Shown: positions 8,363-16,089 of the stretch, one piece after another | Layout: every line of letters begins with the position of its first letter | Position numbering within the stretch: the stretch's first letter is position 1 | Source: Streptomyces naganishii JCM 4654 | Lineage (GTDB): Bacteria > Actinomycetota > Actinomycetes > Streptomycetales > Streptomycetaceae | Length of the DNA stretch: 53,817 nucleotides | Assembly: GCF_014650575.1 (NCBI RefSeq) | Contig: NZ_BMVF01000031.1 | Span: 1 to 53,817, forward strand | Direction: 5' to 3' | The notes under the pieces: generated by a model | The model's input: the letters and a program-made list of their open reading frames with translations, nothing else | Database searches by the model: none | Told to the model about the DNA's origin: nothing | Translations under genes and position numbers: made by a program

Positions 8363-8578
8363 TCAGCCCTTCCAGGCGCGGATCACCCGGCCCGCGTCGA
8401 CCTCGAAGTTCAGCCGCCCCGCCCGGTACTCCATGGTGATGATCGCGCCGGGCGGCAGCGACCGCACCGTGGACCAGCCGCGTTCACGCGCCAGCCGCTC
8501 GGCCCGGTCCGCCGCGAGACCGACGTATCCGTCCGGGTTGTCCTGGGGCTCCGCGGGCGGAGTGGGAATGGATGCCAT
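8363..8578 (-). CDS. I78-family peptidase inhibitor
   Basis: This 71-residue protein matches the small potato-inhibitor-like I78 family: DGYVGLAADRAERLARERGW followed by VRSLPPGAIITMEYRAGRLN and a final FEVDAGRVIRAWKG. The family inhibits serine proteases such as subtilisin and trypsin. There is no signal peptide here, so an intracellular role or non-classical export is implied. The ATG at 8578 has no ribosome binding site, but TAGCGT ends 6 bases upstream, suggesting a leaderless transcript. It is convergent with the PAP2 gene and separated from it by 41 bases. Confidence 0.85.
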   Translation of the reverse strand: MASIPTPPAEPQDNPDGYVGLAADRAERLARERGWSTVRSLPPGAIITMEYRAGRLNFEVDAGRVIRAWKG

Positions 8579-8970
8579 GGGTCCACGCTAGGCCCCGGCT
8601 CGTGGCCGCGGGAAGCCCGGCCGACGGCGGGTCACATGGGACTCACAGGTACTTCACCGCCCCTCCTGTCACGCTTCGGTCACAGGACGCCGACGCCCGG
8701 GCCGAGCGCGCTGCGTCATGCTCCGGCACGGTTCACTCCCCCTTACGAGGGCTTTCGAACGCAATTCCCGCATCCCGGCGGCCACCCCCGGCGGCCACCG
8801 GATAATGCCGCGGGAAAGCCCCGGCGGAAGGCGGCGGGAAGCAGCCGTCGCGGCTCTCGCATTCCGAATGCGCGCACGGCCGGAGCACCGACGCCCCATG
8901 GGAATTTCACCGTTCCGGCACACTTCCCCCTCCTCGCCTGCCGCCGTCCGGGGCCCGGCGGGCGGGGATG
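8579..8970. other. Intergenic region without a recognisable gene
   Basis: This 392-base stretch separates the I78 gene and the binding lipoprotein gene, both on the minus strand. Apart from the I78 promoter element at its left end I see no RNA gene and no frame with convincing codon use. It includes somewhat A/T-richer patches around 8640-8700 and 8880-8930. Confidence 0.6.
8585..8590 (-). promoter_or_regulatory. Leaderless-type -10 hexamer (TAGCGT)
   Basis: On the minus strand TAGCGT is followed by 6 bases (GGACCC) and then the ATG of the I78 inhibitor gene. No Shine-Dalgarno sequence is present. Confidence 0.5.
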
Positions 8971-10272
8971 TCAGGGCGTGTAGGGCAGTTGCGGTACGTC
9001 GTCGAAGCAGGTGCTGTTCATGTCCCCCTGCGGCACCCAGCCCTCGCCGTCCTGCCAGCGGGCCACCGACAGACAGGCCCTGCGGGACGTCGGCGGGGTC
9101 GCCGACGGCTCGAAGGAGACCGGCAGCAGCAGACCGCCTGCCGTGTAGCCGCGGGCGCGCCCTACCTGGCCGTCGAGGCACCCGCGCGTGATGCCGGTCG
9201 CCGCGCACGCGCGGGCCGCGTCCGTGAACCACTTGGCGGCCGCCCAGCCCTCGAGCTGCCACTGGGAGTGCGTGGCCAGGTTCTTCGTGGCGTCCCGGAA
9301 CTCCCGTACGGCCGGACGGGAGACGTCCTCGTAGTCGCGGCTGGCGCCGGTCGCCCACAGGGCGTTGCGGCAGGCCGGGGAGTCCTTGTAGTCCTCGGGG
9401 ACGGTGGACGTCCAGTTCTGCACGTTGGTCACCTTGGCGGTGATCCGGGCGCCGACCGCGTCGATCGCCCGGCACAGCCGGGCGTTGCCGTGCGTGTCGA
9501 GGGCGTCGAAGACCAGGTCGGCGCCCTGCTGCTTCAGATCGGCCGCCGCCGCGCGGAAGTCGGGCAGCGCGAAGTCGACCTGCTCGGTGACGACCTTGTA
9601 GCCCTCGGCCCGCAGACCGCGCTCGACGAGCCGCGCGTAGGAGGCGGAGGCGGCCTGGTTGTACGAGACGACGGCGGCGGTGCGGGCGCCGTGCTCGCGC
9701 TTGAAGTAGCGGTAGACCTCCGTGCCGCCGTACAGGGTGCCGCCCCAGCCCGGGGTGCCGTCGCGGGGCGCGAGGCTGCCGTAGATGCCGTACAGGTGGG
9801 GCCAGGTGTCGTAGGCCGCGCCGATGGGCTGGCCGCCGATGTCGGGCACGCCCGCGCGGGAGACGCGCGGGGCGCCCGCGTAGTCGAGGGCGGTGGTGGC
9901 GACCAGGGCGACCACCTTGTCCTCGTCGACCAGCTTGCGCACGCACTCGTTGTCGCCGACCCCGCTGCCGCCGTCGTCGCACCTGTGCACCTCGACCGGG
10001 CGGCCGCCGATGCCCCCGCGCGCGTCGAGCCGGTCGAAGTAGGCCTTGGCGCCGTCGCGCGGGCCGGTGAAGGCGTTGCCGCCGACCGGGCTGGTGGCGC
10101 TGGTGATGATGCCGACGGGGATCGGCGCCCCGCCGCCCCGCGCGGGTGCGGGCGACCGTGCGGCGGGCCCGAAGTCGCTCTCGGGCAGCCTGCTTCCGCA
10201 GGCCGTGAGGGCGAGCAGGAGCAGCGCCGCGGCGGCCGTCTCAACAGCCCGGCAGCGCGGACGCCGAGGCAT
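8971..10272 (-). CDS. ABC transporter substrate-binding lipoprotein, branched-chain amino acid type
   Basis: The 433-residue protein starts with an Arg-rich n-region, a hydrophobic helix and the lipobox LTAC (Cys about residue 25), so it is a lipid-anchored exported protein. The mature part begins PIPVGIITSATSPVGG and continues with FTGPRDGAKAYFDRLDARGG, VEVHRCDDGG and LVATTALDYAGAP. This is the periplasmic-binding-protein type 6 (LivJ/LivK-like) fold. Substrates of the family include branched-chain amino acids, amides and urea. The divergent permease/ATPase genes starting at 11407 are the obvious partners. Its start overlaps the end of the upstream lipoprotein gene by 32 bases, suggesting cotranscription and coupling. 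Confidence 0.88.
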   Translation of the reverse strand: MPRRPRCRAVETAAAALLLLALTACGSRLPESDFGPAARSPAPARGGGAPIPVGIITSATSPVGGNAFTGPRDGAKAYFDRLDARGGIGGRPVEVHRCDDGGSGVGDNECVRKLVDEDKVVALVATTALDYAGAPRVSRAGVPDIGGQPIGAAYDTWPHLYGIYGSLAPRDGTPGWGGTLYGGTEVYRYFKREHGARTAAVVSYNQAASASYARLVERGLRAEGYKVVTEQVDFALPDFRAAAADLKQQGADLVFDALDTHGNARLCRAIDAVGARITAKVTNVQNWTSTVPEDYKDSPACRNALWATGASRDYEDVSRPAVREFRDATKNLATHSQWQLEGWAAAKWFTDAARACAATGITRGCLDGQVGRARGYTAGGLLLPVSFEPSATPPTSRRACLSVARWQDGEGWVPQGDMNSTCFDDVPQLPYTP

Positions 10273-10816
10273 TGCCGCTCAACTGGACCAGCGCGCACAG
10301 GGTCTTGTCGGACACCTTCCAGGTGCCGTTCCGTTCGACCGCCGTCCCCTCCGCGTCCGGCAGGGCGGTGGCGCCTTTCAACGTCAGGGTGTACGTCACG
10401 TTCGCGTCGGACGGCGAGGTGAACTCGACCCTGGTCACGGTGGCCCGCACCTGGCCGCCGCGCTTGTCGCCGTCGAACGCCCGCAGCACCGGGGCCATGC
10501 GGTCGCCGTTCTCCAGGACGGCCTGCTTGTCCTTCGTGGAGACGGCCGGGTCGAAGAACTTCCGCCAGTTCTCCTTGATCTGCCGGGTCGCGGCCGCCGG
10601 ATCGGCGGGTGCGGCGGCGGCCGGGGACGCCGGCCGGGAGGTGGTCCCCTCCACCGTGGGCGTCGGGGGCGGGCTCGCGTCGCCGCCGCCGCTCGCGTCG
10701 CCGCACGCCGCGAGGGCCGGTGCGAGGGCGAGAAGGACGGCGGCCGCGAGTGCCGTACCCCGTCCCGCGCCGCCGCCTTGCCGAAGGTCGCTCCCGAGAA
10801 CCATCTGGCTCACCAC
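10241..10816 (-). CDS. Lipoprotein with MTB12-like C-terminal domain
   Basis: The 191-residue product has a hydrophobic signal ending in the lipobox LAAC, then a Ser/Pro/Thr/Ala-rich linker. Its C-terminal domain (about residues 75-191) begins ATRQIKENWRKFFDPAVSTK and continues KQAVLENGDRMAPVLRAF. This resembles the C-terminal domain of the mycobacterial low-molecular-weight antigen MTB12. The family's molecular function is unknown; exposure on the cell surface is expected. The start is uncertain between the GTG at 10816 and an ATG nine bases later. The gene is divergent from the small membrane protein at 10910 and overlaps the binding-protein gene by 32 bases. Confidence 0.78.
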   Translation of the reverse strand: MVSQMVLGSDLRQGGGAGRGTALAAAVLLALAPALAACGDASGGGDASPPPTPTVEGTTSRPASPAAAAPADPAAATRQIKENWRKFFDPAVSTKDKQAVLENGDRMAPVLRAFDGDKRGGQVRATVTRVEFTSPSDANVTYTLTLKGATALPDAEGTAVERNGTWKVSDKTLCALVQLSGNASASALPGC

Positions 10817-10909
10817 CGGGTGTCGGTCGTCCGGGCCCCTGCGCGCCCGGAGCTTTCAGGGTCGGCTTGCAGAAGGCATAGTGCAAGCAATCGGCCGAGG
10901 GAGCCAGCC

Positions 10910-11404
10910 ATGCGGACAGCTCGACTGCGTACCGTGCACCCCGTCCTGTGGGCCGGCTGGGCCGCGCTCGCCGCGGGCGCGGTGCTGTGCGTCGCCGGCT
11001 GGTACGGCGTCTCCGGCGAGCGCTACGCCGAGCGCCAACTCCCCTACCTGGCCTCGTGCACGGTCCCCGGCGCGGCCCTCGTCGTCGCCGGCGCGGTGCT
11101 GCTCGCCCACGGCGGGCAGGCGCTCGCCGCGGCCCGCGTCGAGGAGTTGTACGGCCTGCTGGTCGCCACCGCGCCCGAGGACGCCGGACACGCACCGCGG
11201 CCCGCGGTCGCGCCCCTCGCGGTCAGCGGGGAGCTGGCGGCGGTACCGGGCGGCACGCTGTACCACCGCGCGGACTGCCCGCTGGTCGCCGGGAAACCCG
11301 AGGCCATCCCTGTGGACGCGGGGCTGCTCGCGGGCGGCGGGTTGCAGCCGTGCCCCATCTGCGAACCGGGCCTTGACGGCGGACCCGGCGCCGGGGACGC
11401 CTGA
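10910..11404 (+). CDS. Small membrane protein with C-terminal Cys/His motif
   Basis: The 164-residue protein has two hydrophobic helices (about residues 10-30 and 45-65), then a region ending in YHRADCPLVAG and, about 25 residues later, LQPCPICEPG. The His..Cys and Cys-x-x-Cys arrangement looks like a small zinc-binding unit. The ATG follows AGGGAG by 7 bases; a longer upstream frame is not supported. It ends 2 bases before the GTG of the fused transporter gene, so it is almost certainly cotranscribed and may assist or regulate the transporter. I do not recognise a named family. Confidence 0.75.
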   Translation: MRTARLRTVHPVLWAGWAALAAGAVLCVAGWYGVSGERYAERQLPYLASCTVPGAALVVAGAVLLAHGGQALAAARVEELYGLLVATAPEDAGHAPRPAVAPLAVSGELAAVPGGTLYHRADCPLVAGKPEAIPVDAGLLAGGGLQPCPICEPGLDGGPGAGDA

Positions 11405-11406
11405 CG

Positions 11407-14106
11407 GTGTCCTCCCTGACGTACGACCTCACGCTCGCCGGGCTGTCGGTCGGCGCCGCGGCGGCGCTCACCGGGATCGGCCTGGTCGTGACCTACCGCG
11501 CCACCGGGGTGCTGAACTTCGCGCACGGCGCCATCGCGATGGTGTGCGCCTACGCGCTGCGGCAGTTCGTGGTCGGCTGGGGCTGGCCGCTGTGGCCGGC
11601 GGCCGTGGTGACGCTGGTGCTGCTGGCGCCCGGGATCGGCGTCCTGCTGGAACGGTTCGTCTTCCGCCCGGCGGCGGTGCTCGGCGGCGATCCGGCGCAG
11701 ACCCTGGTCGCCTCCATCGGGGTGTTCGTGCTGCTGGTGGGCGGCGCCGCGCTGGTGTGGGGGCAGGGGGCGCGGGACGACGCTCCCGAGGTGGTGCGGG
11801 CCGATCCCTGGGGGCAGTTGGCGGTGGTGCTGGTGCTGGCCTGCGGGGTGGGCGCGGTGGTGCGCGGCACCCGGTTCGGGCGGGAGCTGCGGGCGGTCGT
11901 CGACGACCGGCGCCTGGCCGTGCTCGGCGGGATCGACGCGGACCGGGTGGCGGCGGCGGGCTGGGCCTTCGGGGCGTTCACGGCGGGCCTGACGGGCGTG
12001 CTGCTGGCGCCCTACGTGCGTCTGGACCCCTACGGACTGCCGCTGCTCGTCATGGAGGTGGTGGCGGTCGCGGTGGCGGCCCGTATGCGCAGCCTGCCGG
12101 TGGCGGTGGCCGTGGCGCTCGGCCTGGGCGTCGCGCAGAGCCAGCTGACACGGCTGCACCCGCCGGGCTGGGGCGAGCCGTTGCTGCGCGCGGCGGACGC
12201 CAACCTGTTCGTGGTGGCGCTGCTGGTGGCGGCCCTGGTGCTGCCCGGTGTCGGCGCGCGCGACGCGCCGCCCCCGCCCGCGATCGTGCGGGGGCCGGTG
12301 CCGTGGGGGGCGTGGATCGTGGCCGGGGTGCTGTTCCTGCTGCCGCTCGCCTTCGCGGGCGGCGATCTGCACACCTCGGTGCAGGTGCCGGCGCTGGGCG
12401 TGGTGCTGCTGTCGCTGGTGGTGGTCACCGGCCGGGGCGGGCAGATCTCGCTGGGCCAGGCCGCGTACGCCGGGCTGGGCGCCCTGTTCACGGCGCTGCT
12501 GTCGGCCGGCCGCTTCCCGGGCCTGCCGCGCCTGCCCGGGCTCGTCGCGCTGGCGCTGGCGGTGGTGCTGGTGGCGCCGCTCGGCCTGCTGACCGGGTGG
12601 CCCGCGATCGGTCGCCGGGGGCTCGCCCTGGCGCTGGCCACGTTCGCGGTGGGGGCCGGGGTGAGCCGGTTCGTCTTCGCCCAGCCGTACGCCTCCGCCG
12701 GGCCGGCCATCGGGCGGCCCGCCGGCTTCGACGGCGACCGGGCTTACTACGTCCTGGAGTTGGGCCTGCTCGCGGGCGCGCTGCTGGTGACCGGCGCGCT
12801 GCGCCGGGGCCGTACCGGGCGGGCCCTCGCGGCGATGCGCGACCACGAGGGCGGCGCGGCCGCGGCGGGCGTGCGGGTGCCCGCGCTGAAACTGGTGGCC
12901 TTCGTCTCGGGCGCGGCGCTGGCCGCCCTGGGCGGAGGGATGCTCGGCATGGGGGTGCGGGCCTTCGACCCGGCCGCCTTCGATCCGGTGCGCGGGCTGC
13001 TGTGGTTCGCCGCGGTGGTCGTCCTGGGCGCGGACAGCGCCCTGGGCGCGCTGGCCGCCGCCGCCCTTCTCGTCGGCCTCGACTCGGGCGCCCGCGGCGG
13101 CGTGGCGGCGGCCCTGGTCGGGCTGCTGGCAACCTTGTCGCCCCACTTCCCCCAGGGCCTGGAGGCGGCAGTGCGCGGCGCGGCGAGATCCCTGCGGGCT
13201 GCCGGGGGCCGCGGGGCGCTCACTCCCCTGGGGGCGCGGGTGCGCGACGGACTGCGCCGGCGGGCAACGCCCCTGCCCGGCCCACGGGTTCCCGCGGTCG
13301 GGGTGGCGGCCCCGGAGCGCCGCGCCTGGGTGCGGGCGGGAAGCGGGCCGGGAGCGGGTGATCCGCTGCTCGTGGTGCGAGGGGTGCGGGTGCGGTACGG
13401 CGGTCTCACCGCCCTCGAGGGGCTCGACCTGGAGGTGCCCGCCGGCCAGGTCGTCGCCGTGGTCGGGCCCAACGGGGCGGGGAAGAGCACCCTGTTCCAC
13501 TGTCTGGCCGGGACGCTGCGTCCCGCGCGGGGGCAGGTGCTGTTCGGCGGGCGGGACGTCACCGCGCTGCCGGCGCACGCGCGGACCCGGCTGGGGATCG
13601 CGCGGACCTTCCAGCAACTGGCCGTCTTCCCGTCGCTGACCGTGGCCGACAACGTCCGCGTGGGCGTCGAGCAGGCCAAGGTCCCCGACCCCGCGGCCGC
13701 CGCCGAGCGGGCGATGCGGTTACTCGGCCTGGACGGTGCCGTACGGGAACGGCCCGCCGCCGGCCTGCCCACCGGCACCCTGCGCCGCACCGAACTCGCC
13801 CGCGCCCTCGCCGGCGCCCCGCGCGTGCTGCTGCTGGACGAGCCGGCCGCCGGCCTGGACCGCGCCGAGGTCGACGCGCTGACCCGGGTCCTCGCCGCCC
13901 TCGCCACCGACGGCACCGCCCTGCTGGTGGTCGAGCACGACCTGGACCTGGTGGCCGGCCTCGCGGACGTGGTGCACGTGATGACCGCGGGCCGCGTCGT
14001 CGCCTCCGGCCCCCCGGCCCGCGTGCTCGACCGGCTCGACACGCCTGGCGGCACCGGCGGCACCGGCGGCTCCCGCGGCACCGGTGCCCGGAAGGCCGGC
14101 CCATGA
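11407..14106 (+). CDS. Fused LivH-LivM-LivG type ABC transporter (permease-permease-ATPase)
   Basis: The 899-residue chain joins three normally separate subunits of a branched-chain amino acid-type importer. Residues 1-290 are a LivH-like permease (LSVGAAAALTGIGLVVTYRA, TGVLNFAHGAIAM). Residues 295-575 are a LivM-like permease (VVVTGRGGQISLGQAAYAG; GRALAAMRDHEGGAAAAGV). After a Pro/Arg-rich linker, residues 652-880 are a LivG-like ATPase with Walker A GPNGAGKST (near 687), RTFQQLAVFPSLTVADNVRV, LPTGTLRRTELARALAG as signature region, Walker B VLLLDEPAAGLD and the H-loop VVEHDLDLV. The tail is Gly/Thr-rich. The GTG start is 2 bases after the preceding stop, and the stop overlaps the next ATG (ATGA). 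Substrate unknown. Confidence 0.88.
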   Translation: MSSLTYDLTLAGLSVGAAAALTGIGLVVTYRATGVLNFAHGAIAMVCAYALRQFVVGWGWPLWPAAVVTLVLLAPGIGVLLERFVFRPAAVLGGDPAQTLVASIGVFVLLVGGAALVWGQGARDDAPEVVRADPWGQLAVVLVLACGVGAVVRGTRFGRELRAVVDDRRLAVLGGIDADRVAAAGWAFGAFTAGLTGVLLAPYVRLDPYGLPLLVMEVVAVAVAARMRSLPVAVAVALGLGVAQSQLTRLHPPGWGEPLLRAADANLFVVALLVAALVLPGVGARDAPPPPAIVRGPVPWGAWIVAGVLFLLPLAFAGGDLHTSVQVPALGVVLLSLVVVTGRGGQISLGQAAYAGLGALFTALLSAGRFPGLPRLPGLVALALAVVLVAPLGLLTGWPAIGRRGLALALATFAVGAGVSRFVFAQPYASAGPAIGRPAGFDGDRAYYVLELGLLAGALLVTGALRRGRTGRALAAMRDHEGGAAAAGVRVPALKLVAFVSGAALAALGGGMLGMGVRAFDPAAFDPVRGLLWFAAVVVLGADSALGALAAAALLVGLDSGARGGVAAALVGLLATLSPHFPQGLEAAVRGAARSLRAAGGRGALTPLGARVRDGLRRRATPLPGPRVPAVGVAAPERRAWVRAGSGPGAGDPLLVVRGVRVRYGGLTALEGLDLEVPAGQVVAVVGPNGAGKSTLFHCLAGTLRPARGQVLFGGRDVTALPAHARTRLGIARTFQQLAVFPSLTVADNVRVGVEQAKVPDPAAAAERAMRLLGLDGAVRERPAAGLPTGTLRRTELARALAGAPRVLLLDEPAAGLDRAEVDALTRVLAALATDGTALLVVEHDLDLVAGLADVVHVMTAGRVVASGPPARVLDRLDTPGGTGGTGGSRGTGARKAGP

Positions 14107-14768
14107 CCGTCTCCCTGCGGCACGCGCGCGTGCGGTACGGGCCGTTGGAGGCGCTGCACGGGGTGACGCTGGCCGCGCCTGGGCCGGGGGTCACCGTGTT
14201 GCTCGGGCGCAACGGGTCGGGGCGTACGACCGCGCTGCGCGCCCTCGCGGGCGCCGTGCCGCTGTCCGGCGGCAGCGTGGTGTGGGACGGCGCCGACGTC
14301 ACGGGCGTGCCGGCGTACCGGCGGGCCCGGCGCGGGATGCGTCTGGTGCCCGAGCGGCAGGCCGTGTTCGGCTCGCTCACGGTGTACGAGAACCTGACGC
14401 TCGCCGCACCCGGCCCCGGCCCCGCGCTCGACGCCTACCCGGAGCTGCGCCCGCTGCTCCCCCGCCGGGCCGGCACCCTCTCCGGCGGTGAGCAGCGCAT
14501 GCTCGCCCTGGCCCGCGCCCTGTCGGCACGCGCGCGCGTGCTGCTCGTCGACGAGCCGGCGCAGGGCATGTCACCGGCGGTGGCGGCACGGACGTACGAC
14601 CTGCTCGCGGGGCTCGGCGCGTGCGTGGTCCTGGCCGAGCAGCGGCTGCCGCCCGCGCTGCGCGGCCGCCCCGGCGTGGTGGTCCACGAACTGAGCCGGG
14701 GCACGGTGGCGTTCAGCGGCGAGGCGGGCGAGTGCGCGGGGCGCGCGCGACAGGGCCGGCGGGCCTGA
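14103..14768 (+). CDS. LivF-type ABC transporter ATPase with Arg in Walker A
   Basis: This 221-residue ATPase is the LivF partner of the fused transporter, overlapping it as ATGA. Walker A (residues 35-43) reads GRNGSGRTT, with Arg41 at the normally invariant Lys position. The rest is regular: a Q-loop region with MRLVPERQAVFGSLTVYENL, signature LSGGEQRMLALARAL, Walker B ARVLLVDEPAQGMSP and a LivF-like AEQRL in place of the H-loop His. It is slightly shorter than usual LivF (about 235). The Lys-to-Arg change may reduce ATP hydrolysis, leaving the fused LivG domain as the main active site; that is inference. Confidence 0.85.
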   Translation: MTVSLRHARVRYGPLEALHGVTLAAPGPGVTVLLGRNGSGRTTALRALAGAVPLSGGSVVWDGADVTGVPAYRRARRGMRLVPERQAVFGSLTVYENLTLAAPGPGPALDAYPELRPLLPRRAGTLSGGEQRMLALARALSARARVLLVDEPAQGMSPAVAARTYDLLAGLGACVVLAEQRLPPALRGRPGVVVHELSRGTVAFSGEAGECAGRARQGRRA

Positions 14769-14783
14769 GCGGGGCGACGCGGC

Positions 14784-14815
14784 GGCCCCGTCCGGTCGGC
14801 GGACCGGACGGGGCC
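14784..14815. terminator. Bidirectional terminator
   Basis: Perfect 14-base arms (14784-14797 and 14802-14815) with a 4-base GGCG loop form a very stable hairpin between the convergent livF-like gene and the Rpf/LysM gene. Confidence 0.9.
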
Positions 14816-14841
14816 TGGTGTCGCTGAGGCGAGGGCGCGGC

Positions 14842-15552
14842 TCAGAGCGCGAGGCGCTGCCCGGGCATGATCAGGTCGGGGTCACCGCCGACGACGGACC
14901 TGTTGAGGGCGTAGAGCCGCTGCCAGGTGGTGCCGTGCCGCTCGGCGATGCCGCTCAGCGTGTCACCCGCGCGGACGGTGTAGTCGCCGCGTGAGCTCTG
15001 CCGGCCCGTGTGCCCGCTGTCGCGGTCCGCCGCCTGCGACGACTCCCGCGCGGGCACCGGCTTCTGCTCGGACTTGTGCGTGGACTCGTACGAGGACTTG
15101 TGCGTGGACTTGGACTCGTACGTCGACCCGGACCCGGAGGATCCCGAGCCGGACGAAGGCGCGCCGCCCGACGCCCCGGCGCGGGCCGAGCAGACCGGCC
15201 AGGCTCCCCAGCCCTGGGACTGCTGGACCCGGGTGGCGACGGCGATCTGCTGGGACCTGGACGCCTGGTCGGCGCGCGGCGCGTAGGCCGAGCCGCCGTA
15301 GGCGCGCCAGGTGCTCGCGGCGAACTGGAGCCCGCCGTAGTAGCCGTTCCCGGTGTTGATGTGCCAGTTGCCGCCGCTCTCGCACTGGGCGATGCGGTCC
15401 CACACGCCGCCGTCCGCCGCGTGGGCGTTGCCGGTCGCGGCCAGCACTCCCAGCGGGGCGAGCAGGACGGCCCCGGCGAGAGCCGCCGTGGCCCGCGTCC
15501 TGCGGGCGTTGTCGCGCGTGGTGTCGGCGTTCCTATCGGCACATTCGGACAT
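14842..15552 (-). CDS. Secreted resuscitation-promoting factor with LysM domain
   Basis: The 236-residue protein has a signal peptide (Arg-rich n-region, hydrophobic core, cleavage expected after AHA near residue 45). The Rpf transglycosylase-like domain (residues about 48-122) contains WDRIAQCESGGNWHINTGNG, whose Glu (about 58) is the expected catalytic residue, and YYGGLQFAASTWRAYGG. A Ser/Thr/Lys-rich linker follows, then a C-terminal LysM domain with YTVRAGDTLSGIAERHGTTW. Such enzymes cleave peptidoglycan glycan strands and promote spore germination and regrowth. The ATG at 15552 follows GGGAGGG by 6 bases. A long 5' region (537 bp, divergent) precedes it. Which Streptomyces Rpf this is was not determined. 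Confidence 0.92.
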   Translation of the reverse strand: MSECADRNADTTRDNARRTRATAALAGAVLLAPLGVLAATGNAHAADGGVWDRIAQCESGGNWHINTGNGYYGGLQFAASTWRAYGGSAYAPRADQASRSQQIAVATRVQQSQGWGAWPVCSARAGASGGAPSSGSGSSGSGSTYESKSTHKSSYESTHKSEQKPVPARESSQAADRDSGHTGRQSSRGDYTVRAGDTLSGIAERHGTTWQRLYALNRSVVGGDPDLIMPGQRLAL

Positions 15553-16089
15553 GTGATTCCCTCCCGGAAAGCCCGGGTCCCCAAGGCCCGGCGCGTTGCG
15601 CGTACATGGACGCGGTCGGCGCGCGGCCCGTCCGCCGGTGGGGTGGTGCGGGATGGTGCTGGTTCGGTGCGGTCGGCGGACGTACCCGGACGGTGCTCGG
15701 TGCACCCGGCGGAGGAATGTAGGGAGCGCGGCGCGTCCGGATCAACCAACGCCCCGTTCTGGCAGGCCAGTTGCCGGTTACCAGGGGTATCGTCTTTTTT
15801 CGGCCACCCACTTCATTCGCTGATTTCCTGATTTGTCGACCACCCTCGCCCATCGCCTGTGACTCACTTCACCAAGTCAAGGGGCTTCCATTTCCGGGGA
15901 GTTGACGGTGAGTGCCGGATTCCGCACCGGAGGTGACCGTGTGCGCAGGATGGTTCGATTCCGTTCGCCGGAGGGCGTGACTCCCGCCACAGATCGCCCG
16001 TTGTCTTCTTCATGAGCCGGGGGCCCTCCCGGTTCATGGGCCGGGAGCCACCCGGTTCCGCCACGCACCGCATCCCCAGGGAGCCACCC
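15553..16089. other. Divergent intergenic region, possible long 5' leaders
   Basis: This 537-base region separates the Rpf/LysM gene (minus) from the gene at 16090 (plus). It includes an A/T-richer block at about 15780-15860 that probably contains the rpf promoter, leaving a leader of 200 bases or more. Some Streptomyces rpf genes are known to be preceded by a cyclic-di-AMP (ydaO) riboswitch. I looked for its conserved core and could not identify it with confidence. No protein-coding frame is convincing. Confidence 0.5.

Noticed and set aside
10272..13361. A 1029-codon plus-strand frame over the lipoprotein and transporter genes
   Set aside because: The composition is random Arg/Gly/Pro with no domain; the fused Liv frame in the same region has clear permease and ATPase motifs.
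15553..15900. A ydaO (cyclic-di-AMP) riboswitch upstream of the Rpf gene
   Set aside because: Such riboswitches precede some Streptomyces rpf genes, but I could not find the conserved core in order. A covariance-model search for RF00379 would decide.
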